From the NCBI GenBank assembly GCA_937876225.1, contig CALFIC010000061.1, forward strand, positions 1-15,484: 15,484 nt of DNA, written 5' to 3'. Under the pieces are notes generated by a model. The model worked only from the letters and a program-made list of their open reading frames with translations. It did no database searches and was not told the origin of the DNA. The stretch's first letter is position 1, and each line of letters begins with the position of its first letter. This stretch comes from an uncultured Chloroflexota bacterium (GTDB lineage Bacteria > Chloroflexota > Chloroflexia > Chloroflexales > Roseiflexaceae). A program made the translations under genes and the position numbers. Below are positions 1-6,853 of this stretch, in pieces.

Positions 1-734
1 CTTGGGGTGATAATACCTATGGCCAATCCACAGTCCCAACCAACCTTACAAACGTTGTTGCTATTGCTGCAGGCAACGAACATAGCATTGCACTCAAATC
101 TGATGGAACCGTAGTCGCATGGGGGCATAATGATGTTGGCCAACTCGATATCCCGCTAGATCTCAAAAATGTTATCGCCATTGCAGCCAGTTGTAGTAAT
201 CATTCGCTTGCACTCAAATCCGATGGGACTGTTGTGGCTTGGGGGAAAAACGATTCTGGACAAACCAAAATCCCTACTGGACTATCCAATGTTGTAGCAA
301 TTACGACTGGTTCATGGCATAGTCTTGCTCTCAAAGCTGATGGTACAGTCATTGCTTGGGGCTCAAACTACTACAATGTACTAAATGTTCCTGCCGGTCT
401 ATCAAATGTCGTCGCCATCGCCACAGGTAGTGTGCATAATATTGCCTTGAAATCTGATGGTACCGTCGTTGGGTGGGGGCATAATGGCGATGGACAAATC
501 TCAGTTCCAACAGGACTTACTAACGTCGTAGCCATTACCGCAGGGGGATGGCATACCCTTGTAAGCAAATCTGATGGTTCATTAGTAGCTTGGGGCAACA
601 ATTCACGCGGTCAAAGTAGTGTTCCTGGATCATTACTAATCCCAACGCCACGCACGTATACGATAACAGATCCACTTATTCCATCAATCACGTATACGAC
701 AACACCCACAAGCACGCAAACAAATACACCATAA
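1..734 (+). CDS. RCC1-repeat protein, C-terminal part (5' end outside window)
   Basis: The reading frame is open from base 3 to a TAA at 732-734, so the start lies upstream. The visible 243 residues are tandem RCC1/ATS1-type repeats of 39-40 residues. Each follows AWGxNxxGQxxVPxGLxNVVAIAxGxxHxLALKxDGTVV, and the Trp codons of successive repeats begin at 3, 120, 240, 357, 474 and 591. There are five full repeats and the start of a sixth. RCC1 repeats normally build a beta-propeller. The repeats lack the paired Cys of the RCC1 domain at 10907-12076, so they belong to a different subclass. After the last repeat the protein ends in a Thr/Pro-rich tail (TTTPTSTQTNTP) with no domain behind it. A secreted or surface role is inferred from that tail and from the related genes downstream; no signal peptide is visible because the start is missing. 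The ligand is unknown. Confidence 0.9.
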   Translation, partial: WGDNTYGQSTVPTNLTNVVAIAAGNEHSIALKSDGTVVAWGHNDVGQLDIPLDLKNVIAIAASCSNHSLALKSDGTVVAWGKNDSGQTKIPTGLSNVVAITTGSWHSLALKADGTVIAWGSNYYNVLNVPAGLSNVVAIATGSVHNIALKSDGTVVGWGHNGDGQISVPTGLTNVVAITAGGWHTLVSKSDGSLVAWGNNSRGQSSVPGSLLIPTPRTYTITDPLIPSITYTTTPTSTQTNTP

Positions 735-773
735 CCAACGATCATCCCTTCATACTAATTCATAAAGCGCAGC

Positions 774-791
774 GCCGCACCCTGCTGCGGC
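774..791. terminator. Short GC-rich stem-loop between convergent genes
   Basis: GCCGCA (774-779) and TGCGGC (786-791) form a 6-bp stem with a 6-base loop. It sits between the stop of the RCC1 gene (734, plus strand) and the stop of the acetyltransferase gene (793, minus strand). The position suits a weak bidirectional terminator. There is no clear U-tract on either side, so the function is inferred from position only. Confidence 0.3.
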
Positions 792-792
792 T

Positions 793-1662
793 CTACAATA
801 TCCCCGACGGCGCATAGCAGCGCGGATCAAACCATTCTTCGCTGGCACAAAACGTCTCGACGTCGCTAATCTGCATGCCACAGTCAAGCAACACCGCCAA
901 GCCGGGGTGCTCGGCCGGCACACGCAGGCTGGCACTCACCGCGCCGTCGGCCACCGCCCACGCCACCGTGCTTTGCAGTACCGCCGCCGCATACGCCACA
1001 TCAAAGGCCGCCACTGGGCCAATGTTGCGTTTGTCGAGGGGCGACAAATCATAGCGCCGCTTTTGCACCACCGCTTGACCAACCAGTTGCGTGCCGGCAA
1101 AGAGCTGGAGCAATACTGCCCCCGTGCTGCCCACAAAAAAATGATCGATGTCGACGCGCCGGTCAAATCCCAAAAACTGGCGGTCGTGGTGCATCCAGGC
1201 ATCCACATCAGTACAGACCGTCACCGTCAATTGCGGGGCAGCGATACGGGTCACGTCCGTTGTGGCAAGGAAATACATCGGCCAGCGTGGCACCATCCCC
1301 GCCCGTAAATAACGCGACACCGCCCGGCGATCGCCCGACGCCAAGGTACAGTGGATGAGTGTGGTGTCGGTATGGAGTTGCGCCAGCAATGCTTTGGCAA
1401 TGCCGTGTGATTGCCATTCGGGGCGCACAAAACAATCGGCGAGGTAACAAATCCGCCCACGAGTTTGGGTGCCGGCTAGGCCGACAATCAGCCCATCGGC
1501 TTCGGCCACCAGCAAATGCCCGTGCTCGTACAAATGTGGCCACCACGGGGCAATCCCCAGCGCCGCCATGGCAGCGTATTCGCTGGGGTCAGTGAAGTCT
1601 GTAGCCAACCAACAATCGTGGACGGCGGCCATATCGGCGGCGGTGGCAGGACGAATGTGCAT
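793..1662 (-). CDS. GNAT-family N-acetyltransferase, two-domain
   Basis: This is a 289-residue cytosolic protein of unknown acyl acceptor. Residues about 1-140 form a GNAT domain. The acetyl-CoA-binding motif A is visible at about residues 79-93 (VRPEWQSHGIAKALL, matching the family V-x4-Q/R-x2-G-x-A/G pattern), and HCTLASGDRRAVSRYLRAG looks like the following motif-B helix region. Residues about 150-289 resemble the second GNAT-like domain found in double-domain acetyltransferases (Acetyltransf_18 type; FLGFDRRVDIDHFF is typical). That assignment is by eye. The ATG at 1662 is preceded by GAGG at a short spacing. The gene lies downstream of the glycosyltransferase on the same strand, but 215 bases with two palindromic repeats separate them, so co-transcription is doubtful. 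Family confidence is high; substrate is unknown. Confidence 0.85.
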   Translation of the reverse strand: MHIRPATAADMAAVHDCWLATDFTDPSEYAAMAALGIAPWWPHLYEHGHLLVAEADGLIVGLAGTQTRGRICYLADCFVRPEWQSHGIAKALLAQLHTDTTLIHCTLASGDRRAVSRYLRAGMVPRWPMYFLATTDVTRIAAPQLTVTVCTDVDAWMHHDRQFLGFDRRVDIDHFFVGSTGAVLLQLFAGTQLVGQAVVQKRRYDLSPLDKRNIGPVAAFDVAYAAAVLQSTVAWAVADGAVSASLRVPAEHPGLAVLLDCGMQISDVETFCASEEWFDPRCYAPSGIL

Positions 1663-1712
1663 AGTTCCTCATAGGCAAATCACGTATTACACCATATTAT
1701 CGCCGAATATGA

Positions 1713-1760
1713 AGGAGGGGCGAATCATGTCGGCGAATTCATTCGCCGCTATTCGCCCTT
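1713..1760. repeat. Nested palindromic repeat element, copy A
   Basis: This 48-base element matches copy B at 1796-1843 in 47 of 48 positions. It carries four copies of a GGCGAAT heptamer, two direct and two inverted. The inner hairpin is GGCGAAT (1732-1738), TC, ATTCGCC (1741-1747). The outer arms are GGGCGAAT (1718-1725) and ATTCGCCC (1751-1758). It looks like a REP- or MITE-like dispersed element able to form a two-tier stem-loop. It also contains AGGAGG eight or so bases before an ATG (1727) that opens an 11-codon frame ending in TAA. Confidence 0.8.
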
Positions 1761-1795
1761 AAAATTGAAAATGCAAAATGGATAATTGAACATGC

Positions 1796-1843
1796 AGGAG
1801 GGGCGAATCATGTCGGCGAATTCATTCGCCGCTATTCGACCTT
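1796..1843. repeat. Nested palindromic repeat element, copy B
   Basis: Second copy of the element at 1713-1760, offset by 83 bases, with one difference (A at 1839 where copy A has C). The inner hairpin, GGCGAAT (1815-1821) and ATTCGCC (1824-1830), is intact. The substitution breaks one pair of the outer stem. It lies just downstream of the glycosyltransferase stop codon, where it could also act on the 3' end of that transcript. That role is inferred. Confidence 0.8.
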
Positions 1844-1877
1844 GCGGGTTCGGCACTTCACCTTTCCGCCACGGTTC

Positions 1878-3116
1878 CTACGTCCTGGCCGCTATCACCT
1901 CGGCACAGCGCGCAGCCCCAGACTCCTGCGCAATTTGTTGCCCCAACAGCGTAGCGGATTGACGGAGGGACGCACTATCCACCTGCTGAAAGGCCTGTGC
2001 GAGCCGATCGACCGTCACCTGTTTGCGGGCAAACACCCGCGGCGCTACCCCCAAATCCGTGGCTCGTTGCGCCCAGGCAAATTGATCGTTGGCAAAGGGC
2101 ACGACGATGTTGGGCACACCGGCCCGCAAACCAGCCGCCGTCGTCCCCGCCCCACCATGATGACAAACGGCAGCCATGTGTGGAAAAAGCCAGCTGTGCG
2201 GCACTGCATCTATTGCAATAATCGATTCAGGCAGATTGGCAAGCGCACCAAGTCCACTCACCACCCCGCGTTTGCCACTTTTGACCATGGCCTGCACCAC
2301 CGTTTCTCCCAAGGCCGTTTGGTCACCAAAGCCGGTCATACTACCAAAGCCCACATATATTGGCTTTTGATCATGTGCCAAAAAATCCGCCAGCGCCACA
2401 CTCGGCACAAACGGTTGCGGCTCACGCACAAACCAATAGCCGTGCTGATGAATATGCGGGCTCCAATCGTGGGGACGGGCAAATACCGCATTGCTACACG
2501 AAATCACCGCCGGCTGGCGCTGGTCGTGACGGTCAAACGGCATGCCAAAATCTGCCGGCGCACTGCCGTACTTTTGTTTCCAAAAACCGTTGATTGAATC
2601 TTTGGAAGCCATCCATAACATCCCCTGCAACAACGTATAACTCAACGATTTGGTAAATCGATTAGCCGGAACCCGTCCATACAGCACCACCGACAGGTAT
2701 TCGTTGGTGCGATGCATCGGGAATGGCGCCGCCAACACCGCCGGAATCCCATACAGTTGGGCCGCAAAATAGCCAATCGCACAGCCGGGGTGATAGACGA
2801 TGACATCACTCCCCTCGCACGCCGCAAAAAAGTCGTGCACCATGTAGATGCCGTATTCCTTCATTTTGTTGAAGGCCAACAGCATCTTGAAGGGATTGTC
2901 GGCACTTGCCGCCGCTTGTAACATGCGGGGATCAACCTGCAATGAGTCCATGTCGGCGTTGATTGGAAAAAACTCGATGCCGTAGCCTTGAATAAATTGC
3001 GCAAAACTACGATTACCCGCAATCCGCACCGCTTTGCCCAACGCCATCAGCTCTTGTGCCAAAGCAATATAGGGCTGAAAATCCCCCCGTGACCCCGCAC
3101 AAAGTATCGTAATCAT
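1878..3116 (-). CDS. GT1 glycosyltransferase, sterol 3-beta-glucosyltransferase-like
   Basis: This 412-residue GT-B enzyme probably moves a sugar from a nucleotide sugar to a small lipophilic acceptor such as a sterol/hopanoid, polyketide or xenobiotic. The N-terminal Rossmann half begins with the loop GSRGDFQP (residues 8-15) and IEFFPINAD, characteristic of the UGT80/MGT-like group. The C-terminal half has YVGFGSMTG (about 254-262) and the donor-binding signature HHGGAGTT (319-326) with GLRAGVP and PFANDQ (340-345). Length is normal for the family, and no signal peptide or membrane helix is evident. The ATG at 3116 follows GGTGAGGAG with good spacing on the minus strand. A TetR-type regulator is divergent only 118 bases away, so substrate-responsive control of this enzyme is a reasonable inference. 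The acceptor cannot be read from sequence. Confidence 0.88.
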   Translation of the reverse strand: MITILCAGSRGDFQPYIALAQELMALGKAVRIAGNRSFAQFIQGYGIEFFPINADMDSLQVDPRMLQAAASADNPFKMLLAFNKMKEYGIYMVHDFFAACEGSDVIVYHPGCAIGYFAAQLYGIPAVLAAPFPMHRTNEYLSVVLYGRVPANRFTKSLSYTLLQGMLWMASKDSINGFWKQKYGSAPADFGMPFDRHDQRQPAVISCSNAVFARPHDWSPHIHQHGYWFVREPQPFVPSVALADFLAHDQKPIYVGFGSMTGFGDQTALGETVVQAMVKSGKRGVVSGLGALANLPESIIAIDAVPHSWLFPHMAAVCHHGGAGTTAAGLRAGVPNIVVPFANDQFAWAQRATDLGVAPRVFARKQVTVDRLAQAFQQVDSASLRQSATLLGQQIAQESGAARCAEVIAART

Positions 3117-3159
3117 TCATCCACTCCTCACCAAATCCAACACGGTGTCGTATGATTTC

Positions 3160-3188
3160 ACTATAATGAATGCAATCACGACAATCAA
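3160..3188 (-). promoter_or_regulatory. Sigma-70-like promoter for the glycosyltransferase
   Basis: Read on the minus strand, TTGATT (3183-3188) and TATAGT (3160-3165) are separated by exactly 17 bases. They lie 44 bases upstream of the glycosyltransferase ATG. A perfect TATAAT on the plus strand at 3162-3167 overlaps the same -10 and may serve the divergent regulator gene, although its -35 is poor. Overlapping divergent promoters would allow one repressor to block both genes. Confidence 0.5.
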
Positions 3189-3202
3189 CCATCAAACATT
3201 GC

Positions 3203-3219
3203 CAAAATGTAGGATTTTG
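3203..3219. promoter_or_regulatory. Candidate TetR-family operator (inverted repeat)
   Basis: CAAAAT (3203-3208), five bases, then ATTTTG (3214-3219) form a perfect 6-5-6 inverted repeat. It lies between the divergent promoters and the regulator start codon. A second short dyad, ACATT (3196-3200) and AATGT (3206-3210), overlaps it. TetR-family proteins bind palindromes of about this size, often next to their own gene. The assignment is by position and symmetry only. Confidence 0.35.
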
Positions 3220-3234
3220 CTGAGGAGCGCGCCC

Positions 3235-3822
3235 ATGCCCAAACGCACCACCATCATCGCCCACACCAAACAGAATCTGATTGATGCGTTTTGGGTGTTG
3301 TATTGCCAAAAACCGCTGGCGCAGATCACGGTCAAAGAAATCGTGACCCGGGCGGGCTACAATCGCAGTACGTTTTATGAATACTTTACAGATGTCGCGG
3401 CAGTACTCACCGCAATCGAAGATACATTGATCCCGACGATTGATACGTTACCGCCGTTTATCGGAGAATCCTACAGCATCGGCATGCCTATCGCACAATT
3501 TATGCAGTTATATCAACAAAACGCCAAATTTTATCTGGTATTACTGGGTGAAAACGGCGACCCGGCCTTTGCCAGCAAATTAAAAAATAGCATCAAACCG
3601 ACGATTTTGCGCCTCTATCAGACGCATACCGAATACGACGAACTCCACCGTGATTTTATGGTGGAGTTTATGCTTTCAGCGTTGATTGGGGTGATGAGTT
3701 ATTGGTTTCGCCAACAGCAACCACTCTCGCAAGCACAATTATTGGCATTGATGCACCAACTCATGACCCAAGGGGTGATGCCAGGAACGACCCACTCTGC
3801 ACCACCCGACGACATGGAATGA
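3235..3822 (+). CDS. TetR/AcrR-family transcriptional regulator
   Basis: This 195-residue one-component regulator has its N-terminal helix-turn-helix at about residues 31-51 (ITVKEIVTRAGYNRSTFYEYF), the hallmark of TetR DNA-binding domains. An all-helical ligand/dimerisation domain follows. The start is the ATG at 3235 because GAGGAG (3222-3227) lies seven bases before it. An upstream in-frame ATG at 3145 would add 30 residues unlike the family and overlap the promoter signals. The gene is divergent from the glycosyltransferase, so the likely target is that gene and itself, through the inverted repeat at 3203-3219. The inducer is unknown. Its stop is only 17 bases from that of the convergent small membrane-protein gene. 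Confidence 0.88.
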   Translation: MPKRTTIIAHTKQNLIDAFWVLYCQKPLAQITVKEIVTRAGYNRSTFYEYFTDVAAVLTAIEDTLIPTIDTLPPFIGESYSIGMPIAQFMQLYQQNAKFYLVLLGENGDPAFASKLKNSIKPTILRLYQTHTEYDELHRDFMVEFMLSALIGVMSYWFRQQQPLSQAQLLALMHQLMTQGVMPGTTHSAPPDDME

Positions 3823-3839
3823 CATTGGGGAGCGATGCC

Positions 3840-4145
3840 CTACTTCTCTTGGCGGCGTTGGCGTTCACGAGCCCGGCGGGTAGTATTGGAATAAGTGGGC
3901 AGACGATCGCTTTGGCGGCCACGGTCGACCATAATCCGCCAGGCCTCGTCATCATCGGTGATAGTACGCAAATGGTCGTCGTCGATGCGATTGGATTGGC
4001 GTTCGTTGAGGCGGGCAATGCGCCGACTAAACGACTCATCACTGGCCGAGACCTCGGCCACACTCTGCCAATAGCGCCATAACAAGCCTACAATCACCAG
4101 AAAAACAACGGCTGCAATGACAAACACCGAAATTGGCGCATCCAT
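3840..4145 (-). CDS. Small single-pass membrane protein, function unknown
   Basis: I do not recognise this 101-residue protein. It has one strong N-terminal transmembrane helix (about residues 5-26, ISVFVIAAVVFLVIVGLLW). A polar tail rich in Asp/Arg/Gln follows, with an acidic DDD pair (about 55-66) and a very basic C-terminus (RRARERQRRQEK). The pattern suggests an anchor with a cytoplasmic tail. The ATG at 4145 is chosen because GGAGG lies four bases before it; a GTG at 4160 in the same frame would add five residues and overlap that site. The start is 18 bases after the mutase stop on the same strand, so the two genes are probably co-transcribed. No link to mutase function is visible. Confidence 0.7.
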   Translation of the reverse strand: MDAPISVFVIAAVVFLVIVGLLWRYWQSVAEVSASDESFSRRIARLNERQSNRIDDDHLRTITDDDEAWRIMVDRGRQSDRLPTYSNTTRRARERQRRQEK

Positions 4146-4163
4146 ATCGCCTCCATTCACTGA

Positions 4164-5732
4164 TTAGATCCGCACTGTAGGGCGATATTCGCCCCAGACG
4201 GTGCGCAATACGCCACAGACTTCGCCGACGGTGGCGTTAGCGGCCAAGGCGACCCGCATGGGGTACAACAGATTTCCGGTGCCCCGTGCGGTGGCTTCAA
4301 TATCGGCCAAGGCCGCCGCCACCGCCGCGTTGTCGCGCGTAGCGCGAATCTGCGTCAGGCGTGCGGTTTGCTCATTGGCGACGCTGGCATCTGGCCGAAA
4401 GGTGGGGACGGTGGTGGTAGATTCTTCCACAAAGCGATTCACCCCCACCACGATTTTTTGTTCTTGCTCGACTGCCCGTTGATGGGCATAGGCGGCATCG
4501 GCGATGGCACTCTGCACCCAGCCCTGTTCGATGGCCGTGACGGCTCCGCCCATGTCGTCGATTTCGCCAATCAAGGCAGCAGCCTGGGCAACTAATTCGT
4601 CGGTCAACGATTCAATCAAATACGAGCCAGCCAAGGGATCGGCACTGCTGGCCACGCCACTTTCGTAGGCGATGAGTTGTTGGGTACGCAACGCCAACGT
4701 AGCCGCTTGCTCAGTAGGCAAGCCGATGGCTTCGTCGTAGCCGTTGGTGTGCAGGCTCTGAGTGCCCCCCATCACTGCCGCCAGGGCTTGCAAGGTGGTA
4801 CGCACCACGTTGTTGAGGGGCTGTTGGGCGGTCAGGCTCGAGCCAGCAGTCTGGGTGTGGAAGCGGAGCATTTGGCTTTGCTCACGCTTGGCCCCAAAGC
4901 GTTCACGCATGATGGTGGCCCATAATTTGCGGGCTGCCCGGAATTTGGCAACTTCTTCGAGAAAGTTGTTGTGACAGGCAAAAAAGAACGACAAGCGCGG
5001 TGCGAATTTATCGACATCGAGGCCGGCAGCCTGGGCCGCCGCCACATAGGCGATGCCGTTGGCAAGAGTAAAGGCGATTTCTTGCACTGCGGTACACCCT
5101 GCTTCACGCATGTGGTAGCCACTAATCGAGATGGTGTTCCACTTGGGGATGCGTTCGGCACAATAGGCAAAGGTGTCGGTCACCAAGCGCATCGACGGGC
5201 GGGGTGGAAAAATATAGGTCCCGCGGGCAGAATATTCTTTGAGGATATCGTTTTGGATGGTGCCACCCAAGGCATCGGCGGCCACTCCTTGGCGCTCAGC
5301 AGCCAATTCGTATAGCAACAACAGCACGGCGGCGGGAGCGTTGATGGTCATCGAGGTGGTGACTTTGTCGAGCGGGATTTGGTCAAACAACGCCAACATA
5401 TCGTCGAGGCAGTCGATGGCCACACCCACTTTGCCGATTTCGCCTTCGGCGCGCACATCGTCCGAATCCATGCCCAACTGGGTGGGCAAATCAAATGCCA
5501 CCGACAAACCGGTCTGGCCTTGGGCGAGCAGGTAGCGGTAGCGTTCGTTGCTGGCTTTGGCCGAGGCATAGCCGGCGTATTGGCGCATCGTCCAAAAACG
5601 ACTGCGGTACATTTCGGGGTAGACACCGCGGGTAAACGGGTATTGACCAGGATCCGCTTGGGGGGCGGGGGCATCGTCCGCTTGATAAAACGGCTTTAAG
5701 GGGATCCCTGAATCGGTCGTATGCTCGGTCAT
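4164..5732 (-). CDS. Methylmalonyl-CoA mutase-type acyl-CoA mutase, catalytic (large) subunit
   Basis: This 522-residue protein is the adenosylcobalamin-dependent mutase TIM-barrel domain, which in this family interconverts (R)-methylmalonyl-CoA and succinyl-CoA. Family blocks are clear: YPFTRGVYPEMY (31-42), GLSVAFDLPTQ (75-85), GTIQNDILKEY (157-167), SISGYHMREAG (202-212) and SLHTNGYDEA. By my alignment the residues matching Propionibacterium MutB Tyr89, Gln197, Arg207, Tyr243 and His244 are Tyr52, Gln160, Arg170, Tyr206 and His207. The Tyr/Arg pair marks a dicarboxylic substrate; isobutyryl-CoA mutases have Phe/Gln there. The protein stops after the linker region and has no C-terminal B12-binding domain, so it needs a separate small subunit, which is not in this window. 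The ATG at 5732 follows AAGGAG. The next gene downstream encodes a small membrane protein. Confidence 0.92.
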   Translation of the reverse strand: MTEHTTDSGIPLKPFYQADDAPAPQADPGQYPFTRGVYPEMYRSRFWTMRQYAGYASAKASNERYRYLLAQGQTGLSVAFDLPTQLGMDSDDVRAEGEIGKVGVAIDCLDDMLALFDQIPLDKVTTSMTINAPAAVLLLLYELAAERQGVAADALGGTIQNDILKEYSARGTYIFPPRPSMRLVTDTFAYCAERIPKWNTISISGYHMREAGCTAVQEIAFTLANGIAYVAAAQAAGLDVDKFAPRLSFFFACHNNFLEEVAKFRAARKLWATIMRERFGAKREQSQMLRFHTQTAGSSLTAQQPLNNVVRTTLQALAAVMGGTQSLHTNGYDEAIGLPTEQAATLALRTQQLIAYESGVASSADPLAGSYLIESLTDELVAQAAALIGEIDDMGGAVTAIEQGWVQSAIADAAYAHQRAVEQEQKIVVGVNRFVEESTTTVPTFRPDASVANEQTARLTQIRATRDNAAVAAALADIEATARGTGNLLYPMRVALAANATVGEVCGVLRTVWGEYRPTVRI

Positions 5733-5859
5733 AGCTGACTCCTTGGTTTTTATCTATCTCTCTATTGTAGCCTGATTTTGAATATTATATGGGTACATCA
5801 TTGTGGGGTTGCCTGCACTATGAAGCACGAAATACCCTGTTTTAGCATAAATAATGCGG

Positions 5860-5865
5860 TATACT
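5860..5865 (+). promoter_or_regulatory. Possible -10 element upstream of the EamA-glgA-purE run
   Basis: TATACT at 5860-5865 lies 32 bases before the transporter ATG and within a short dyad, GTATA-C-TATAC (5859-5869). A CTGTTT 17 bases upstream is a poor -35. On the other strand TATAAT (5784-5789) could be the -10 for the divergent mutase gene, also without a clear -35. Both are weak calls from consensus alone. Confidence 0.3.
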
Positions 5866-5897
5866 ATACGCAATAATACAATGAAAACAGGGATGAC

Positions 5898-6824
5898 ATG
5901 GCGCCAACAACACGTACGACGGCACTATTGGCACTTGGCGCAATGGCAGCGGTCAACATTATCTGGGGAGCGGCTTTCCCCATTAGCAAACCAGCTTTTC
6001 ACGATATTCCCCCAATTACCTTTGCCTTTTTGCGCTTCATGGTCGCACTGGTAATCATGGTACCCTTTGCCGCCCGCGAAATGCTCCAGCTACTGCGTGG
6101 ACCCGAGCGCCGTCAGTTATTGCTGATGGGGGCAATTGGGTTTTGTGTGACCCAAATCACCCAAACCGAATCACTAGCACTCAGCCCCGCCACGCACATC
6201 GCCTTGATGGCCGCCACTGCCCCTTTATGGGTAGCGATGATGGCCGCCTGGTGGCTCGATGAGCCTTTTACGTTGCGCATGAAGGTAGGCACGGCTATTG
6301 CCTTGGTAGGGATTATCATCGTGCTCAACCCACGTGACGGCCTAGCCGGTGATTGGAAGCCGTGGCTCGGCTATGCGATTTATCTCGTCAGTTCGTTTGC
6401 CTGGGCGTCGTATAATGTAATGGGACGTTCGGTGATGCAACGCCAAAAAGCGCTGCCCGTCACCGCGACGGCAGCCTTGATTGGCGTAGTCTGTTTGGCG
6501 CCATTTGCGGGCATCGAATACCTCAGCGGTATGCGTACCGTATTGAGCGCTACCGCCATCACTGGCGTGTTGTACACCGCCATCATGGTGACTGTCGTTG
6601 GTTATGTCACGTTGTTTTGGGCCTTGACCAAAGCCGATTCGGCGCGGGTATCGGCCATGATGTATTTGCAACCCATCGCCGGCGTGGCGGTGGCGTGGTG
6701 GTGGCTGGGCGAGCAACCCGGCATTGGTTTCTTTATTGGCTCCGCACTGACGTTTTGGGGTGTTTGGTTGGTCAGCACCCTTGGGCGATCAGCACTTCCC
6801 ACTGTGATTTCACGCACCGAATAA
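5898..6824 (+). CDS. EamA/DMT-family transporter
   Basis: This 308-residue inner-membrane protein has the drug/metabolite transporter layout: two tandem EamA domains (about residues 10-140 and 155-295), each with about five hydrophobic helices. The opening block NIIWGAAFPISKP (about 20-32) is typical of the first EamA domain. Short loops such as the WW-LDEPF (about 117-124) and WWWLGEQPG (about 271-279) regions match the conserved ends of the fourth helices in both halves. Members export amino acids, metabolites or drugs; the substrate here is unknown. The ATG at 5898 is preceded by a modest CAGGGA. The glycogen synthase gene starts 29 bases after its stop, so the two are probably in one transcript. 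Confidence 0.9.
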   Translation: MAPTTRTTALLALGAMAAVNIIWGAAFPISKPAFHDIPPITFAFLRFMVALVIMVPFAAREMLQLLRGPERRQLLLMGAIGFCVTQITQTESLALSPATHIALMAATAPLWVAMMAAWWLDEPFTLRMKVGTAIALVGIIIVLNPRDGLAGDWKPWLGYAIYLVSSFAWASYNVMGRSVMQRQKALPVTATAALIGVVCLAPFAGIEYLSGMRTVLSATAITGVLYTAIMVTVVGYVTLFWALTKADSARVSAMMYLQPIAGVAVAWWWLGEQPGIGFFIGSALTFWGVWLVSTLGRSALPTVISRTE

Positions 6825-6853
6825 TCTGGCAATGACGCCAACAGGAGGATGCA

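Noticed and set aside
907..1308. Plus-strand 133-codon frame
   Set aside because: It is antisense to the acetyltransferase gene and has no supporting signal.
1810..1950. Reading frame continuing from the ATG in palindromic copy B
   Set aside because: It runs antisense into the glycosyltransferase gene and has no protein features.
1842..2597. Plus-strand 251-codon frame
   Set aside because: It is antisense to the well-supported glycosyltransferase and its composition is not protein-like.
3145..3234. 30-residue N-terminal extension of the TetR regulator
   Set aside because: It is unlike the family and overlaps the promoter region. A good ribosome-binding site precedes the ATG at 3235.
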